In this document: positions 16,811-28,908 of the stretch, in pieces
How the letters are laid out: every line of letters starts with the position of its first letter
Position numbering within the stretch: position 1 is the stretch's first letter
Assembly: GCF_009647655.1 (NCBI RefSeq)
Contig: NZ_WJFD01000001.1
Coordinates: 3,400,488 to 3,464,487 of the forward strand
DNA: 64,000 nucleotides
Direction of reading: 5' to 3'
Origin: Chitinophaga sp. SYP-B3965
GTDB lineage: Bacteria > Bacteroidota > Bacteroidia > Chitinophagales > Chitinophagaceae
Translations under genes and position numbers: made by a program
Notes under the pieces: model-generated
Database searches by the model: none
Told to the model about the DNA's origin: nothing
The model's input: only the letters and a program-made list of their open reading frames with translations

Positions 16811-19800
16811 CTATTCCTCTTCGTCAAACTGGAACACCTCTTTAGAAGATGCCAGGATATCATACTCTTCTTTAGAACCTACGATCATATTCTCAAACTC
16901 TCTCAAACCAGTACCTGCAGGGATCAGGTGACCCGTGATCACATTCTCTTTCAGGCCAAGCATATCATCTGTTTTACCGTTGATGGCAGCAGAAGACAGT
17001 ACTTTGGTTGTTTCCTGGAAGGATGCAGCAGAGATCCAGCTATGCGTACCCAGAGATGCTTTGGTGATACCAAGCAACAGCGGGCTGGACGTTGCAGACT
17101 CCGCATCGCGGTATTCTACAAGTTTCTTGTCCGCACGGCGCAATACAGAATTCTCTTCACGAACCTGACGCAGGGATACGATCTGACCAGCTTTCATACC
17201 GGTTGAATCTCCCGCTTCAGTTACAACTTTCTTATCGTAGATCTGATCGTTCTCTTCAAAGAATTCAAACTTATCGGTAGTATCGCCTTCCAGGAAGCGT
17301 GTATCTCCCGGATCTTCGATCGTTACCTTACGCATCATCTGACGCACGATCACTTCAATGTGTTTGTCGTTGATCTTCACACCCTGTAAACGGTATACCT
17401 CCTGAATTTCATTCACCAGGTATTCCTGAACAGCAAACGGTCCTTTAATAGACAGGATGTCTGCAGGTGTAATAGAACCATCGGACAACGCAGTACCAGC
17501 TTTCACGAAGTCACCATCCTGAACCAGGATGTGGCGTGTTAACGGAACGAGGTACTTCTTGATATGTTGCTCGCGGCTTTCGATGATGATCTCACGGTTA
17601 CCACGTTTGATGTTACCAAATGCTACCACACCATCAATTTCAGAAACGATGGCAGGATTGCTCGGGTTACGTGCTTCAAAGAGCTCCGTAACACGTGGCA
17701 GACCACCCGTGATATCTCTCAGTTTACCGATAACGCGGGGGATCTTAACGATTACCTGACCGGCTTTCACAACTGCACCTTCTTCAAGGATCACGTGTGA
17801 GCCAACTGGTAAGTTGTAAGATTTGCTTTCCTTGTTACCATCAACGATGAGGGAAGGGATCTTATTCTTATCCTTGGTTTCAATTACCACTTTCTCACGG
17901 TGACCAGTTTGCTCATCCGCTTCTTCACGGTAAGTGATACCATCAATGATACTATCAAAGCGGATCTTACCAGCGATCTCAGAAACGATAACGGCGTTGA
18001 ACGGATCCCAGAAGCAGATCACATCACCTTTCACTACTTTCTGACCATCTTTCACTACCAGGGTAGATCCATAAGGTACGTTGTTAGTGATCAGGAGACG
18101 GTCATTCTTCACATCCATGATCCTCAATTCACCGGTACGGCCGATAACCACCTGTACTTTATCACCATCATTGTTTTCGAATGTGGTAGTACGCAGACCA
18201 TCGAACTGAACAGTACCATCAAATTTAGCGGTGAGTGTAGACTCTACTGATGCAGAGCCGGCCACACCACCCACGTGGAAGGTACGAAGTGTCAACTGTG
18301 TACCCGGTTCACCGATGGACTGTGCTGCGATGATACCAACGGCATCCCCACGTTGTGTGGTGTAACCGGTGGCAAGGTTCTTACCATAACATTTCACACA
18401 CACACCTCTGCGGCTTTCGCAGGTCAGTACAGAACGGATCTCTACTGTTTCGATGGTGCTTTCTTCTATATGTTTGGCAATTTCTTCTGTGATCTGTTGT
18501 CCTGTTGCTACAACCAGCTCTTCAGTGATCGGATCGAACACATCGTGCAGGGAAGTACGGCCAAGGATACGATCGTACAGTGGTTCTACCACTTCTTCGT
18601 TATCCTTCAGGGCTGAAGTAGCAATACCACGGAGGGTACCGCAATCTTCTTCTGTAATTACAACATCCTGTGCAACGTCTACGAGACGGCGTGTGAGGTA
18701 ACCCGCATCTGCCGTTTTCAACGCTGTATCCGCAAGACCCTTACGGGCACCGTGGGTAGAGATGAAGTACTCCAATACGTTCAGACCATCTTTAAAGTTG
18801 GAAAGGATCGGGTTCTCGATGATCTCGGAACCGGAAGAACCACTCTTACGCGGTTTTGCCATCAATCCTCTCAAACCAGCCAGCTGTTTGATCTGTTGTT
18901 TAGAACCACGCGCACCGGAATCCAACATCATGTAAACTGAGTTGAAACCTTGCTTATCATTAGCCAGTTCACGGATCAGTGTTTCGGTTACTTTCGTATC
19001 CACACGGCTCCAGATGTCAATGATCTGGTTGTAACGTTCGTTATTGGTGATCAGACCTGTGTTGTAGTTATCCCACACTTCATCCACCTCGCCGGCTGCG
19101 CCGTCGATCATGAGTTGTTTAGCTTCAGGGATGATCAGGTCATTAATATTAAAGGACAATCCACCGCGGAATGCTGTACGGAAACCAAGTGTCTTGATAT
19201 CGTCCAGGAATTTAGCAGTCTTTGGAATGTCTGTTGCTTTAATGATATCGCCAATGATCTCACGCAGTGATTTCTTGGTGAGCAGGGCATTTACGAAGCC
19301 TGCTTCACGCGGAACAAACTGGTTGAAGATCACACGGCCTACTGTAGTTTCGATCAGCTTCCTTTCCAGTGTGCCATCATCTTTACGCAGGTCCGCTTTA
19401 ACACGGATGTTTGCATGCAGATCAACACGACCTTCATTGTAAGCAATGATCACTTCTTCAGCAGAGTAGAAAGCTTTACCTTCTCCTCTGATGATCTCTT
19501 CCGGCGTAGTTTTCTTACCCTTGGAAATGTAGTACAGTCCAAGTACCATGTCCTGTGAAGGCAGGGTAATAGGCGTACCATTCTGAGGGTTAAGGATATT
19601 ATGGCTGGAGAGCATCAACAGTTGGGCTTCCAGGATTGCAGCGTTGCTCAAAGGAACGTGTACTGCCATCTGGTCACCATCAAAGTCAGCGTTGAACGCA
19701 GAACACACCAGCGGGTGAAGCTGGATGGCTTTACCTTCCACCAGTTTGGGCTGGAATGCCTGGATAGACAAACGGTGAAGGGTTGGAGCCCGGTTGAGCA

Positions 19801-21106
19801 TCACCGGATGACCTTTCAGTACATTCTCCAGGATATCCCAAACCACTGCTTCTTTTCTATCAACGAGCTTCTTAGCTGATTTAACTGTTTTTACGATACC
19901 TCTTTCGATGAGTTTACGGATAATAAACGGTTTGAATAATTCAGCCGCCATATCTTTCGGTAAACCACATTCGTGCAGTTTCAGTTCAGGTCCTACCACG
20001 ATAACGGAACGACCGGAATAGTCAACCCGTTTACCGAGCAAGTTCTGACGGAAACGACCTTGTTTACCTTTCAGTACATCAGAGAGAGATTTCAGTGCGC
20101 GTCCACCTTCTGCTTTAACGGCGTTGGATTTCCTGGAGTTGTCGAACAGGGAATCCACAGCTTCCTGCAACATCCGTTTTTCATTCCGCAAGATCACCTC
20201 TGGCGCCTTGATCTCGATCAGGCGTTTGAGACGGTTGTTACGGATGATCACCCGGCGGTACAGATCGTTCAGATCAGAAGAGGCAAAACGGCCACCATCC
20301 AATGGTACAAGCGGACGTAATTCCGGCGGTACTACTGGAATGTATTGCATCACCATCCACTCAGGGCGGTTATCAACACGGCCATTGGCATCACGGAAAG
20401 CTTCTACCACACTCAAACGTTTCAGCGCTTCCGCTTTACGTTGCTGGGAAGTTTCAGTGGCAGCCTGGTTACGGAGCTGGTAAGAAAGTCCATCCAGATC
20501 AATACGGGACAGCATCATTTCTACCGCTTCAGCACCCATTTTGGCGATGAATTTATTCGGATCTTCATCCGGCAGCATCTGGTTGTCTTTCGGAAGGGTA
20601 TCCAGGATATCCAGGTATTCTTCTTCAGTCAGCAGATCGCTATAGTTCAGTCCCTTCTCTTGTTTCACACCACTCTGGATGATCACGTATCTTTCATAAT
20701 ACACGATCGTTTCCAGTTTCTTGGAGCTCATACCAAGCAGGTAACCGATTTTATTAGGTAATGATTTGAAATACCAGATATGAACAACAGGCACTACCAA
20801 ACGAATGTGGCCCATTCTTTCACGACGTACTTTCTTCTCTGTCACTTCAACACCACAACGGTCGCACACAATGCCTTTATAACGGATACGCTTATATTTT
20901 CCGCAATAACATTCGTAATCCTTTACAGGTCCGAATATCCTTTCGCAGAACAAACCATCACGTTCCGGCTTGTAAGTACGGTAGTTGATGGTTTCAGGCT
21001 TCAGCACCTCTCCATAAGAACGCTCCAGGATGGTATCCGGAGAAGCGAGACTAATGGTGATACTACTGAAATTTGATTTAGGACGATTTTCTTTTTTGAT
21101 GGCCAT
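16811..21106 (-). CDS. rpoC: DNA-directed RNA polymerase subunit beta'
   Basis: A 1431-residue beta' subunit, full length for the phylum. The N-terminal zinc ribbon reads CYCGKYKR...[11 protein letters not shown], the catalytic Mg-binding loop is NADFDGDQM, and the second zinc site is formed by [20 protein letters not shown]. The trigger-loop region [16 protein letters not shown] is intact. A lineage-specific insertion lies around residues 1000-1180 with beta-rich segments. It is the last gene of the operon, 117 bases after rpoB, and is followed by a terminator. The acidic end FQFDEEE is typical of many Bacteroidota. Confidence 0.99.
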   Translation of the reverse strand: MAIKKENRPKSNFSSITISLASPDTILERSYGEVLKPETINYRTYKPERDGLFCERIFGPVKDYECYCGKYKRIRYKGIVCDRCGVEVTEKKVRRERMGHIRLVVPVVHIWYFKSLPNKIGYLLGMSSKKLETIVYYERYVIIQSGVKQEKGLNYSDLLTEEEYLDILDTLPKDNQMLPDEDPNKFIAKMGAEAVEMMLSRIDLDGLSYQLRNQAATETSQQRKAEALKRLSVVEAFRDANGRVDNRPEWMVMQYIPVVPPELRPLVPLDGGRFASSDLNDLYRRVIIRNNRLKRLIEIKAPEVILRNEKRMLQEAVDSLFDNSRKSNAVKAEGGRALKSLSDVLKGKQGRFRQNLLGKRVDYSGRSVIVVGPELKLHECGLPKDMAAELFKPFIIRKLIERGIVKTVKSAKKLVDRKEAVVWDILENVLKGHPVMLNRAPTLHRLSIQAFQPKLVEGKAIQLHPLVCSAFNADFDGDQMAVHVPLSNAAILEAQLLMLSSHNILNPQNGTPITLPSQDMVLGLYYISKGKKTTPEEIIRGEGKAFYSAEEVIIAYNEGRVDLHANIRVKADLRKDDGTLERKLIETTVGRVIFNQFVPREAGFVNALLTKKSLREIIGDIIKATDIPKTAKFLDDIKTLGFRTAFRGGLSFNINDLIIPEAKQLMIDGAAGEVDEVWDNYNTGLITNNERYNQIIDIWSRVDTKVTETLIRELANDKQGFNSVYMMLDSGARGSKQQIKQLAGLRGLMAKPRKSGSSGSEIIENPILSNFKDGLNVLEYFISTHGARKGLADTALKTADAGYLTRRLVDVAQDVVITEEDCGTLRGIATSALKDNEEVVEPLYDRILGRTSLHDVFDPITEELVVATGQQITEEIAKHIEESTIETVEIRSVLTCESRRGVCVKCYGKNLATGYTTQRGDAVGIIAAQSIGEPGTQLTLRTFHVGGVAGSASVESTLTAKFDGTVQFDGLRTTTFENNDGDKVQVVIGRTGELRIMDVKNDRLLITNNVPYGSTLVVKDGQKVVKGDVICFWDPFNAVIVSEIAGKIRFDSIIDGITYREEADEQTGHREKVVIETKDKNKIPSLIVDGNKESKSYNLPVGSHVILEEGAVVKAGQVIVKIPRVIGKLRDITGGLPRVTELFEARNPSNPAIVSEIDGVVAFGNIKRGNREIIIESREQHIKKYLVPLTRHILVQDGDFVKAGTALSDGSITPADILSIKGPFAVQEYLVNEIQEVYRLQGVKINDKHIEVIVRQMMRKVTIEDPGDTRFLEGDTTDKFEFFEENDQIYDKKVVTEAGDSTGMKAGQIVSLRQVREENSVLRRADKKLVEYRDAESATSSPLLLGITKASLGTHSWISAASFQETTKVLSSAAINGKTDDMLGLKENVITGHLIPAGTGLREFENMIVGSKEEYDILASSKEVFQFDEEE

Positions 21107-21182
21107 TATATGTTATTTAAAGAAAACTCATTGGAAATGCATGGTCTGAGATGCCATGGCCTGTTTGTCTTCACATGATTAT

Positions 21183-21211
21183 ACGGCAGCTCCCGGGTAG
21201 GGAACTGCCGT
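21183..21211 (-). promoter_or_regulatory. Hairpin in the rpoB-rpoC spacer
   Basis: ACGGCAG-C-TCCC and GGGA-A-CTGCCGT form an 11-bp stem with one mismatch, located 13 bases past the rpoB stop codon. No U-tract follows, so it is more likely an RNA processing or stability element than a terminator. Confidence 0.5.
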
Positions 21212-21223
21212 TATATAATAATC

Positions 21224-24200
21224 TTAATCGAACTTCAGATCCAGACCGAGACCACGTAACTCATGGATCAATACATTGAAGGATTCAGGTACACCGGCTT
21301 TCGGTATGTTGTCTCCTTTCACGATTGCTTCATAAGCTTTAGCACGGCCTACGATATCATCGGACTTAATAGTGAGCAACTCTTGCAGGATGTTGGCGGC
21401 ACCGTATGCTTCCAGGGCCCATACCTCCATCTCACCAAAACGCTGACCACCGAACTGGGCTTTACCACCCAATGGCTGTTGCGTAATGAGACTGTATGGT
21501 CCGATAGAACGGGCGTGCATCTTGTCGTCCACCATGTGGCTCAGTTTAAGCATGTAGATAATACCTACGGTTGCTTTCTGGTGGAAGCGCTCTCCGGTTT
21601 CACCATCACTCAGATAAGTGTGGCCAAAACTCGGCAGTTTAGCCTCGTCAATATAACCGGCGATCTCTTCAACACTCGCACCATCAAAGATAGGCGTGGC
21701 GAATCTTACACCCAGTTTTTGACCGGCCCATCCAAGAACAGTTTCATAGATCTGACCAAGGTTCATCCGTGAAGGTACCCCAAGCGGGTTCAACACGATA
21801 TCAACCGGGGTTCCATCTTCCAGGAATGGCATATCCTCATCACGTACGATCTTAGCCACAATACCCTTGTTACCGTGACGGCCTGCCATCTTATCCCCTA
21901 CTTTCAGCTTACGTTTGCTGGCCAGGTAAACCTTAGCCAGTTTCAGTACGCCCGCTGGCAGTTCATCACCGATAGAGATGTTGAACTTCTCACGTTTGTA
22001 GCGGCCCAGCTCCTCGTTGTACTTAATGTTAAAGTTGTGGAGGAGGAAGTTGATCTGGTCGTTTGTTTCCTGATCCGTTGTCCAACCCAATGGGTTTACA
22101 AACTGGAAGTCAACATTCGCCAGGTTCTTGTTAGAGAATTTAGAGCCTTTGGAGATCAATACTTCACCGTAAGTGTTGGTGATACCGGCAGACGTTTTGT
22201 CTTTCAGCAGCAACAGTAACTTACTCATCAGCACTTCCATCAGGTCTTCTTCATTCTTCTGATGTATTTTTTCCAATTTCTCCAATGCCGCTTTTTCACG
22301 GGTCTTAGAGTTCTTGTCTTTCTTAGCGCGGGAGAACAGCTTCTTGTCTATCACCACACCTTCTGTAGATGGTGGCGCTTTCAGGGAAGCATCTTTCGCA
22401 TCGGAAGCTTTATCACCGAAGATAGCTCTTAAGAGTTTTTCTTCAGGAGAAGGATCAGATTCACCACGTGGGGTGATCTTACCGATCAGGATATCTCCTT
22501 CTTTAATATGCGCACCTACACGGATGATACCGTTCTGATCCAGGTCCTTGGTGGCTTCTTCGCTCACGTTCGGAATATCTGGTGTCAGTTCTTCTTCACC
22601 CAGTTTAGTGTCACGTACTTCCAGTTCGTATTCGTCGATGTGAATAGAGGTGAACCAATCTTCTTTGGCAACACGCTCAGAGATCACGATCGCATCCTCA
22701 AAGTTGTACCCTTTCCATGGCATGAACGCCACTTTCAGGTTACGGCCGAGGGCCAGCTCACCTGCACGGGTAGCGTATCCTTCTGTTAAGAAGTCTCCGT
22801 CTACTACTCTTTGTCCTTTTCTTACGGCAGGACGAAGGTTGATACAGGTACTTTGGTTGGTCTTAACGAACTTGGTCAGTTGGTAGATGATCAGATCATC
22901 TTCAAAGCTTACCAGTTTCTGCATTTCGTCGCGCTCGTAGCGAACATGGATCTCATTTGCATCCACGAACTCTACAACACCTTTACCATCTGCGGTGATC
23001 TGCAGGCGGGAGTCGCGTGCTGCTTTTCCTTCCAGACCAGTACCTACGATAGGCACCTGTGGATTGATCAGCGGAACAGCCTGACGTTGCATGTTTGATC
23101 CCATCAACGCACGGTTGGCATCATCATGTTCCAGGAAGGGGATCAGGGAAGCGCTCAAACCAACGATCTGGTTCGGAGCAACGTCCATGTATTCCACTTC
23201 TTCACGATCAAGGATGGGGAAATCACCAGTTTCGCGGGATTTCACTTTTTCGTTCGCGAAAGAACCTTTATCGTCCAACGGTGAGTTAGCCTGGGCTATT
23301 TTTACAGAATCTTCTTCTTCAGCGCTCAGGTATTCGATCTTAGTCATATCCACTTTACCGTCTTTTACTTTACGGTAAGGCGTTTCAATGAATCCCATTT
23401 CATTCACCATGGCGTGTACGCACAGGGTGGAGATCAGACCGATGTTTGGTCCTTCCGGGGTTTCGATCGTACAGAGACGGCCGTAGTGGGAATAGTGTAC
23501 GTCACGTACCTCAAAGCCTGCTCTTTCCCTGCTCAAACCGCCGGGCCCGAGTGCGGAGATCCTGCGCTTGTGCGTGATCTCAGACAATGGGTTGGTCTGA
23601 TCCAGGAATTGAGACAATTGAGAAGTACCAAAGAAGGAGTTGATCACGGAGGACAAAGTTCTCGCATTGATCAGGTCCACTGGCGTAAACACCTCGTTAT
23701 CCCTTACGTTCATTCTTTCACGGATGGTACGTGCCATACGGGCCAGACCTACGCCGAATTGTGCATAGAGCTGTTCTCCCACGGTACGTACACGACGATT
23801 GCTCAGGTGATCAATATCATCGATATCAGCTTTACCATTGGTCAGTTGAACCAGGTACTTGATGATGGCAATGATATCCAGCTTCGTGAGCACTTTCATG
23901 TCCAGCGGCGTAGGTAAGCCCAACTTGCGGTTGATCTTGTAACGTCCTACATCACCGAGGTCATAACGTTTATCTGAGAAGAATAATTTATCGATGATAC
24001 CCCTTGCTGTTTCATCATCCGGCGCATCGGCACCACGCAATTGGCGGTAGATGTGCTGAACGGCTTCCAGCTCAGAGTTAGATGTATCTTTGTTGAGGGT
24101 GTTATAGATGATGGCAAAGTCGCCGCTCACCTCTTCTTTCTGCACAAATACAGATTTCACGCCCATGTCCACGATCAGTTCGATGTTGTTATCATCCAGG

Positions 24201-25033
24201 AAGCTATCGCGTTCTAACACGATCTCATTCCTTTCGATGCTCACCACCTCACCGGTATCCTCATCCACGAAATCTTCCACCCAGCTGCGTAAAACGCGGG
24301 CAGCCAGCTTTTTGCCGGTATATTTTTCCAGGTTCTTGCGGTCTGCTTTAACTTCGTCAGCCATACCAAACAGCTCCAGGATATCCTTATCCGTTTCGTA
24401 GCCGATGGCACGCAACAGGGTGGTTACCGGGAATTTCTTCTTACGGTCGATGTACGCGTACATCACATTATTGATGTCCGTCGCAAACTCCATCCAGGCA
24501 CCTTTGAAAGGGATCACCCTTGCAGAGTAGATCTTGGTACCATTTGGATGCACGGATTGACCGAAGAACACACCAGGTGAACGATGGAGTTGAGATACAA
24601 CTACCCGTTCAGCACCGTTGATCACGAAAGTGCCCCTTGGGGTCATGTAAGGTATATTCCCGAGGAATACATCCTGCACAATTGTCTGGAAATCTACGTG
24701 CTCCTCGTCGTTACAGCTCAGACGGAGTTTTGCTTTGAGCGGCACGGAGTACGTAAGCCCCCGCTCAATACACTCTTCGATGGTATAACGCGGAGGGTCT
24801 ACGAAGTAATCCAGGAATTCCAGATTGAAGATATTTCTCGTATCTGTGATCGGGAAGTTTTCCTTGAATACTTTAAAAAGGCCTTCGTTGTTTCGCTTGT
24901 CTGGTGTGGTTTCTAATTGGAAGAAATCCTTGAAAGATTGAATTTGGATAGCCAACAGATCCGGTGTCTCAGCAACTTGTTTGATCTTTCCAAAATTAAT
25001 TCTTTCGTTAGTTTGGGCTTTTTTTAGAGACAT
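21224..25033 (-). CDS. rpoB: DNA-directed RNA polymerase subunit beta
   Basis: A 1269-residue beta subunit. The rifampicin-binding cluster reads [20 protein letters not shown], then [20 protein letters not shown], with the usual residues at the sites where resistance changes occur in E. coli, so a sensitive form is expected. Other landmarks are [12 protein letters not shown] near the C-terminus and [27 protein letters not shown]. It is the fifth gene of the operon rplK-rplA-rplJ-rplL-rpoB-rpoC. The 164-base spacer before it contains a perfect hairpin that may adjust its expression relative to ribosomal proteins. Confidence 0.99.
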   Translation of the reverse strand: MSLKKAQTNERINFGKIKQVAETPDLLAIQIQSFKDFFQLETTPDKRNNEGLFKVFKENFPITDTRNIFNLEFLDYFVDPPRYTIEECIERGLTYSVPLKAKLRLSCNDEEHVDFQTIVQDVFLGNIPYMTPRGTFVINGAERVVVSQLHRSPGVFFGQSVHPNGTKIYSARVIPFKGAWMEFATDINNVMYAYIDRKKKFPVTTLLRAIGYETDKDILELFGMADEVKADRKNLEKYTGKKLAARVLRSWVEDFVDEDTGEVVSIERNEIVLERDSFLDDNNIELIVDMGVKSVFVQKEEVSGDFAIIYNTLNKDTSNSELEAVQHIYRQLRGADAPDDETARGIIDKLFFSDKRYDLGDVGRYKINRKLGLPTPLDMKVLTKLDIIAIIKYLVQLTNGKADIDDIDHLSNRRVRTVGEQLYAQFGVGLARMARTIRERMNVRDNEVFTPVDLINARTLSSVINSFFGTSQLSQFLDQTNPLSEITHKRRISALGPGGLSRERAGFEVRDVHYSHYGRLCTIETPEGPNIGLISTLCVHAMVNEMGFIETPYRKVKDGKVDMTKIEYLSAEEEDSVKIAQANSPLDDKGSFANEKVKSRETGDFPILDREEVEYMDVAPNQIVGLSASLIPFLEHDDANRALMGSNMQRQAVPLINPQVPIVGTGLEGKAARDSRLQITADGKGVVEFVDANEIHVRYERDEMQKLVSFEDDLIIYQLTKFVKTNQSTCINLRPAVRKGQRVVDGDFLTEGYATRAGELALGRNLKVAFMPWKGYNFEDAIVISERVAKEDWFTSIHIDEYELEVRDTKLGEEELTPDIPNVSEEATKDLDQNGIIRVGAHIKEGDILIGKITPRGESDPSPEEKLLRAIFGDKASDAKDASLKAPPSTEGVVIDKKLFSRAKKDKNSKTREKAALEKLEKIHQKNEEDLMEVLMSKLLLLLKDKTSAGITNTYGEVLISKGSKFSNKNLANVDFQFVNPLGWTTDQETNDQINFLLHNFNIKYNEELGRYKREKFNISIGDELPAGVLKLAKVYLASKRKLKVGDKMAGRHGNKGIVAKIVRDEDMPFLEDGTPVDIVLNPLGVPSRMNLGQIYETVLGWAGQKLGVRFATPIFDGASVEEIAGYIDEAKLPSFGHTYLSDGETGERFHQKATVGIIYMLKLSHMVDDKMHARSIGPYSLITQQPLGGKAQFGGQRFGEMEVWALEAYGAANILQELLTIKSDDIVGRAKAYEAIVKGDNIPKAGVPESFNVLIHELRGLGLDLKFD

Positions 25034-25139
25034 ATTCGAAGTTAGCAGTTAATATAACTTGTATGAATAAGGGAAATTAATGATTCTTTGTCAAATACAT
25101 CGAAATTCTTGTCTTTTGAAAGACACTTTCCCAAAGGGG

Positions 25140-25173
25140 TAAGGTCAAAAGTGAAAAATCACTTTTGACCTTA
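25140..25173 (-). promoter_or_regulatory. Perfect 15-bp hairpin between rplL and rpoB
   Basis: TAAGGTCAAAAGTGA (25140-25154) and TCACTTTTGACCTTA (25159-25173) form an uninterrupted 15-bp stem with an AAAA loop on the plus strand. On the coding (minus) strand the stem is not followed by a U-run. In E. coli this same spacer holds a partial terminator and an RNase III cleavage site. A similar processing or attenuating role here is inferred from position. Confidence 0.7.
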
Positions 25174-25197
25174 AAAAGATGTATCTAAAACAAAGAA

Positions 25198-25569
25198 TTA
25201 CTGAATTTCTACGTCAGCGCCAGCTTCAGTAAGCTTCGCTTTCAGATCTTCTGCTTCAGCCTTGTTTACGCCTTCCTTGATAGCTTTAGGTGCACCGTCA
25301 ACCAGTTCCTTTGCTTCTTTCAGACCAAGACCAGTCAGATCCTTAACGATCTTCACTACGTTCAGCTTGCTTGCGCCAGCAGCTTTCAGGATTACGTTAA
25401 AGGCAGTTTTTTCCTCTACAGCAGCGGGACCATCTCCACCAGCGGATACTACAACTGCAGCAGCAGCTGGTTCGATACCGTATTCGCTTTTCAGTACGTC
25501 TGCGAGTTCTTGTACTTCCTTAACAGTAAGACCTACTAATTGTTCAGCTAATGCTTTTACGTCTGCCAT
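25198..25569 (-). CDS. rplL: Large-subunit ribosomal protein L7/L12
   Basis: A 123-residue stalk protein. The N-terminal dimerisation helix pair ([27 protein letters not shown]), an alanine-rich hinge ([11 protein letters not shown]) and the C-terminal domain with [23 protein letters not shown] are all present and of normal length. It recruits translation GTPases such as EF-Tu and EF-G to the ribosome as multiple dimers bound to L10. The gene lies 83 bases after rplJ. Confidence 0.98.
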   Translation of the reverse strand: MADVKALAEQLVGLTVKEVQELADVLKSEYGIEPAAAAVVVSAGGDGPAAVEEKTAFNVILKAAGASKLNVVKIVKDLTGLGLKEAKELVDGAPKAIKEGVNKAEAEDLKAKLTEAGADVEIQ

Positions 25570-25652
25570 TGTATGATAATTTTGAAATTGTTTTGAAAAT
25601 TTGATGTTGTTTATATTGTGACTTGGAAGCCATGGTAATGTGCCCTTATAGC

Positions 25653-26273
25653 TTATTCAGCTGCAGGTGCTTCTGGTGCTGCATCAGCTGCGGGAGCTTC
25701 TGGAGCGGCCGGTGCGGAAGCTTCTGGTGCTGCAGGCGCTTCAGGAGCAGGTGCTGCTTCTACGGCAACGCCTTCTTCTTCTTTCCTTGCTTTCTCCAGC
25801 AAAGCAGCGATAACGCGTTTTGCAGGTGATTGCAGCAAACCGATCACTTCGCCGATCAGTTCGTTCTTGGTTTTGATCTTCACCAGGTTAGCCAGTTGGT
25901 TATCGCCCAGGTACAGTTCGTCAGCAATGAAAGCTGCTTTCAGTACTGGTTTTTCCAGTTTGGCGTTTTCCTTGCGGAAAGTGGAGATGATCAGCGCAGG
26001 CTCTTTCGGGCTGTCTGAGAACATGAGGGCAGTTACGCCATGCAGTGCTTCGAAAACACCAGCATATTTCTCACTGTCCAGGCTTTCCAGTGCCTTCTTA
26101 ATGAGGGTGTTCTTAGCCACCTTCATTTCTACATTCTTATCGAAACACACTTTCCTCAGGTGGTTCACCTGCTTTACGCTCAGTGACTCTGTATTGGTGA
26201 TGTAGAAGTTGCTATATTGAGAGAACTTACCTTTCAGCAGCTCTATTGCCTCTGTTTTTTGATCTTTCGTCAT
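25653..26273 (-). CDS. rplJ: Large-subunit ribosomal protein L10 with Ala/Pro/Glu-rich tail
   Basis: A 206-residue L10, about 30 residues longer than usual. Residues 1-165 are normal, ending in the helix [19 protein letters not shown] that carries L7/L12 dimers. Residues from about 168 to 206 are a low-complexity run of [17 protein letters not shown] units. In the DNA this part is a string of GCTTCTGGTGCTGCAGGCGC-like repeats (25655-25760), so the tail could change length by slippage. The gene starts 10 bases after rplA stops. The tail could modify stalk packing, or be neutral. Confidence 0.97.
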   Translation of the reverse strand: MTKDQKTEAIELLKGKFSQYSNFYITNTESLSVKQVNHLRKVCFDKNVEMKVAKNTLIKKALESLDSEKYAGVFEALHGVTALMFSDSPKEPALIISTFRKENAKLEKPVLKAAFIADELYLGDNQLANLVKIKTKNELIGEVIGLLQSPAKRVIAALLEKARKEEEGVAVEAAPAPEAPAAPEASAPAAPEAPAADAAPEAPAAE

Positions 26274-26283
26274 TACTCAATAA

Positions 26284-26973
26284 TTAGTTTTGAACAGATT
26301 TGGTGTCAATTACAATACCAGGGCTCATGGTGCTGGCCATAGATAAACCTCTTAGGTAAGTACCTTTTGCGGTAGATGGTTTCAGCTTGATGATCGCGTT
26401 GATCAACTCAACGGAATTCTCCTCGATCTTATCTGCCGTAAATGAAACGCGGCCGATAGAAGCGTGGATGATACCAGCTTTATCTACTTTAAAGGTGATC
26501 TTACCGCCTTTAACCTCGTTAACTGCTCCTGCTACATCATTAGTAACAGTACCAGTCTTAGGGTTAGGCATCAGGTTACGTGGTCCGAGGATCTTACCCA
26601 GTTTACCGATCTTAGGCATCACGGAAGGTGTAGCGATGATTACGTCTACATCTGTCCAGCCAGCTTCGATCTTTTGGATAAATTCATCCAGACCTACGAA
26701 ATCAGCACCCGCTTCTTTAGCAGAAGCTTCTTTGTCCGGTGTGCAAAGAACCAATACTTTCTTAGTCTTACCAGTACCGTGTGGAAGCGTTACAGAGCCA
26801 CGGATAGCCTGGTCAGCCTTCTTAGGATCAACGCCTAAGCGGATATGTAAATCGACAGAAGAGTCGAATTTAGTACAGTTAATGTCTTTAACGAGGGTGG
26901 ATGCCTCTTTCAGGCTGTATGTTTTTGTTTTGTCCACCTTAACGTCAGCCACTTTTCTTTTCTTCGTTGCCAT
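26284..26973 (-). CDS. rplA: Large-subunit ribosomal protein L1
   Basis: A 229-residue L1 with the usual landmarks: [33 protein letters not shown] and the C-terminal [23 protein letters not shown]1 binds 23S rRNA at the E-site stalk and in E. coli also represses its own operon by binding the leader. Whether the rplK leader here (27463-27560) carries an L1-like site was not resolved. It follows rplK by 45 bases. Confidence 0.98.
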   Translation of the reverse strand: MATKKRKVADVKVDKTKTYSLKEASTLVKDINCTKFDSSVDLHIRLGVDPKKADQAIRGSVTLPHGTGKTKKVLVLCTPDKEASAKEAGADFVGLDEFIQKIEAGWTDVDVIIATPSVMPKIGKLGKILGPRNLMPNPKTGTVTNDVAGAVNEVKGGKITFKVDKAGIIHASIGRVSFTADKIEENSVELINAIIKLKPSTAKGTYLRGLSMASTMSPGIVIDTKSVQN

Positions 26974-27018
26974 TGCAGAATGATTTAAAAGTTAATCCCG
27001 ATAACGGGAGTGAACAAA

Positions 27019-27462
27019 TTAGTTTTCCCAGGGGGCTTTACCGTCAACAGTAATACCCATGCTACGCGCTGTACCAGCCACCATTTTCATAGCGCTTTCC
27101 AGGGTGAAGCAATTCAGGTCAGGCATTTTGTCTTGTGCAATAGCCTCAACCTGTGTCCAGGATACTTTACCTACCTTATTACGGTTAGGCTCTTTTGAAC
27201 CACTTTGCAGTTTGGCAGCTTCCAGCAACTGTACAGGTGCAGGAGGCGTCTTAATTACGAAGTCAAATGATTTGTCAGTGTAAACTGTCAGCAAAACAGG
27301 CAATACCTTACCCATTTTATCCTGGGTGCGGGCGTTGAACTGTTTGCAGAACTCCATGATGTTCACACCTTTGGAACCCAAAGCGGGACCAATCGGAGGT
27401 GCAGGATTGGCTTGGCCGCCTTTCACCTGCAATTTCACGTACGTTGCGATCTCTTTTGCCAT
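27019..27462 (-). CDS. rplK: Large-subunit ribosomal protein L11
   Basis: The 147-residue L11 starts [20 protein letters not shown] at 27462. The open frame reaches further upstream to 27531, but those 23 codons have no similarity to L11 and are rejected. The proline-rich [15 protein letters not shown] linker, the [14 protein letters not shown] region and the C-terminal [12 protein letters not shown] are normal. L11 forms the GTPase-associated centre with 23S rRNA. It is the first gene of the rpoBC operon here, because nusG and secE are separated from it by 5.5 kb of other genes. Confidence 0.97.
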   Translation of the reverse strand: MAKEIATYVKLQVKGGQANPAPPIGPALGSKGVNIMEFCKQFNARTQDKMGKVLPVLLTVYTDKSFDFVIKTPPAPVQLLEAAKLQSGSKEPNRNKVGKVSWTQVEAIAQDKMPDLNCFTLESAMKMVAGTARSMGITVDGKAPWEN

Positions 27463-27560
27463 TGATGTCTGTTTTAATTTGGTTAAGCGTTCTCCTCCTG
27501 TTTTACCGGGAAGAAAACTCCCAAAACTCAAAAGTCTCTAAAGACCTTTCAAGGGGGATG

Positions 27561-27592
27561 CAAAGGTAGCTATTAATTAAATAAATAACAAA
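27561..27592 (-). promoter_or_regulatory. Promoter of the rplK operon, proximal
   Basis: On the minus strand TTTG (27589-27592) is followed after 20 bases by TACCTTTG (27561-27568), a perfect match to the Bacteroidota -33/-7 consensus. The expected transcript start near 27554 gives a leader of about 90 bases before the rplK ATG at 27462. The leader begins with a small hairpin, AAAGGTCT-TTAG-AGACTTTT. Confidence 0.75.
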
Positions 27593-27697
27593 AATTGTTT
27601 GGAGTTCGGCATTTTTTTTGCTATTATCCGGAGATTGGTAATAAAATTAATAGCTAAAACCCTATTCATCAGTACATTGCGTTTCTGATTAGGCATG

Positions 27698-27727
27698 CAA
27701 AGATACGGATTTATGTTGTATTTTAAA
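27698..27727 (-). promoter_or_regulatory. Possible second, distal promoter of the rplK operon
   Basis: TTTA (27724-27727) and TATCTTTG (27698-27705) on the minus strand are separated by 18 bases and fit the same promoter type. It would give a leader of about 230 bases and sits within 20-45 bases of the start of the divergent lactonase gene. Confidence 0.5.
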
Positions 27728-27743
27728 CGCCAAATTCCTCTTT

Positions 27744-28838
27744 ATGCGTCTTTTCACCCTTCTTATTATACTATTGCCATTTTCCACTGCGGCACAGACC
27801 CTCCTTATTGGTACTTACACTAAAAGCATACATGTATGCAGGTTTGATCCGGAAACCGGCGCCATCACCAAAGTAAGTTCCAATGATGAACTGAATAATC
27901 CTTCCTTCCTCACGGTATCTGCCAACGGACAGTATGTTTATGCTGTAGGCGAGGCCAGTGGCGCAAACGGCGGCAGTGTGTATGCTTTAAAGTTTGATGG
28001 CAACCGCCTGGAACTGATGAACAGCCAGTCCTCCGGCGGCAAAGGGCCCTGCCATATCAATATAGACAAAGCCGGCCGTAATGTGATCGTGGCCAATTAT
28101 GCAAACGGCAGTGTCAGCGTTTTGCCCATTCAGCCAGATGGCAGCCTTGGCGCTCCCATCCAAACCATTCAGCATACCGGATCCAGTATTGTGGAATCCC
28201 GGCAGAAAGGCCCCCATGCCCATTCCGTTAACTTCTCCCCGGATCAGAAACAGGTTTTTGTAGCAGACCTGGGCATAGATAAGATCATGGTATATGATTA
28301 TCATCCGGGGAATAAGAAAACACCCCTCACCCCTGCTGCCATCCCTTTTATAACCACACAACCGGGAATGGGCCCCAGGCACTTCACCTTCCATCCAAAC
28401 GGCAAATGGGCTTATGTGGTGGGAGAACTCAATGGGAACGTAACTGTCTATAACTATAAGAATAAAACGCTGTTACCTGTACAAACAGTTTCCACAGCCC
28501 CGGGAGCAAAACCCCAGTTCGGCCTGGCCGATGTACATGTTACACCGGATGGTAATTTCCTTTATGTGAGCGACAGGATCAAGCAGAACTACCTGGCATC
28601 CTTTAAGATCAACAAAAGCAACGGGGAGCTGAGTTTTATTGCGCATGAGCCCACTTTAGGCGAAAACCCGCGCAACTTTATGATAGATCCTTCCGGCAAA
28701 TATGTACTTGTGGCTAACCAGAGTACCAATAATGTGGTGGTGTTTAAAAGGGACCCTGCTTCGGATAAACTGACCCCTACAGGTAACCAGATCAATGTGG
28801 AGCGCCCGGTTTGCCTGCAACTGGTTCCGGTAAAATAG
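27744..28838 (+). CDS. Secreted lactonase-family beta-propeller protein (6-phosphogluconolactonase-like)
   Basis: A 364-residue exported protein (signal MRLFTLLIILLPFSTAAQ). The mature part is a seven-bladed propeller of the YbhE/lactonase family: NPSFLTVSANGQYVYAV, GPCHINIDKAGRNVIVANY, GPHAHSVNFSPDQKQVFVADLGIDKI, GPRHFTFHPNGKWAYVV and NPRNFMIDPSGKYVLVANQ mark successive blades. Cytoplasmic members open 6-phosphogluconolactone in the pentose phosphate pathway. An exported copy must act on another lactone or sugar-derived substrate, which is unknown. It lies in the insert between nusG and rplK and may be cotranscribed with the DUF1579 gene. Confidence 0.85.
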   Translation: MRLFTLLIILLPFSTAAQTLLIGTYTKSIHVCRFDPETGAITKVSSNDELNNPSFLTVSANGQYVYAVGEASGANGGSVYALKFDGNRLELMNSQSSGGKGPCHINIDKAGRNVIVANYANGSVSVLPIQPDGSLGAPIQTIQHTGSSIVESRQKGPHAHSVNFSPDQKQVFVADLGIDKIMVYDYHPGNKKTPLTPAAIPFITTQPGMGPRHFTFHPNGKWAYVVGELNGNVTVYNYKNKTLLPVQTVSTAPGAKPQFGLADVHVTPDGNFLYVSDRIKQNYLASFKINKSNGELSFIAHEPTLGENPRNFMIDPSGKYVLVANQSTNNVVVFKRDPASDKLTPTGNQINVERPVCLQLVPVK

Positions 28839-28908
28839 GTGTGGCACCACGCATAAAGTTGCCAAAACAAGTATTTAGTAACTTTAGTGCCCTTAAAACC
28901 ACCCCTTT

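Noticed and set aside
27463..27531. 23-codon N-terminal extension of L11
   Set aside because: No similarity to L11 and it lies in the leader between the promoter and the normal start MAKEIATY.
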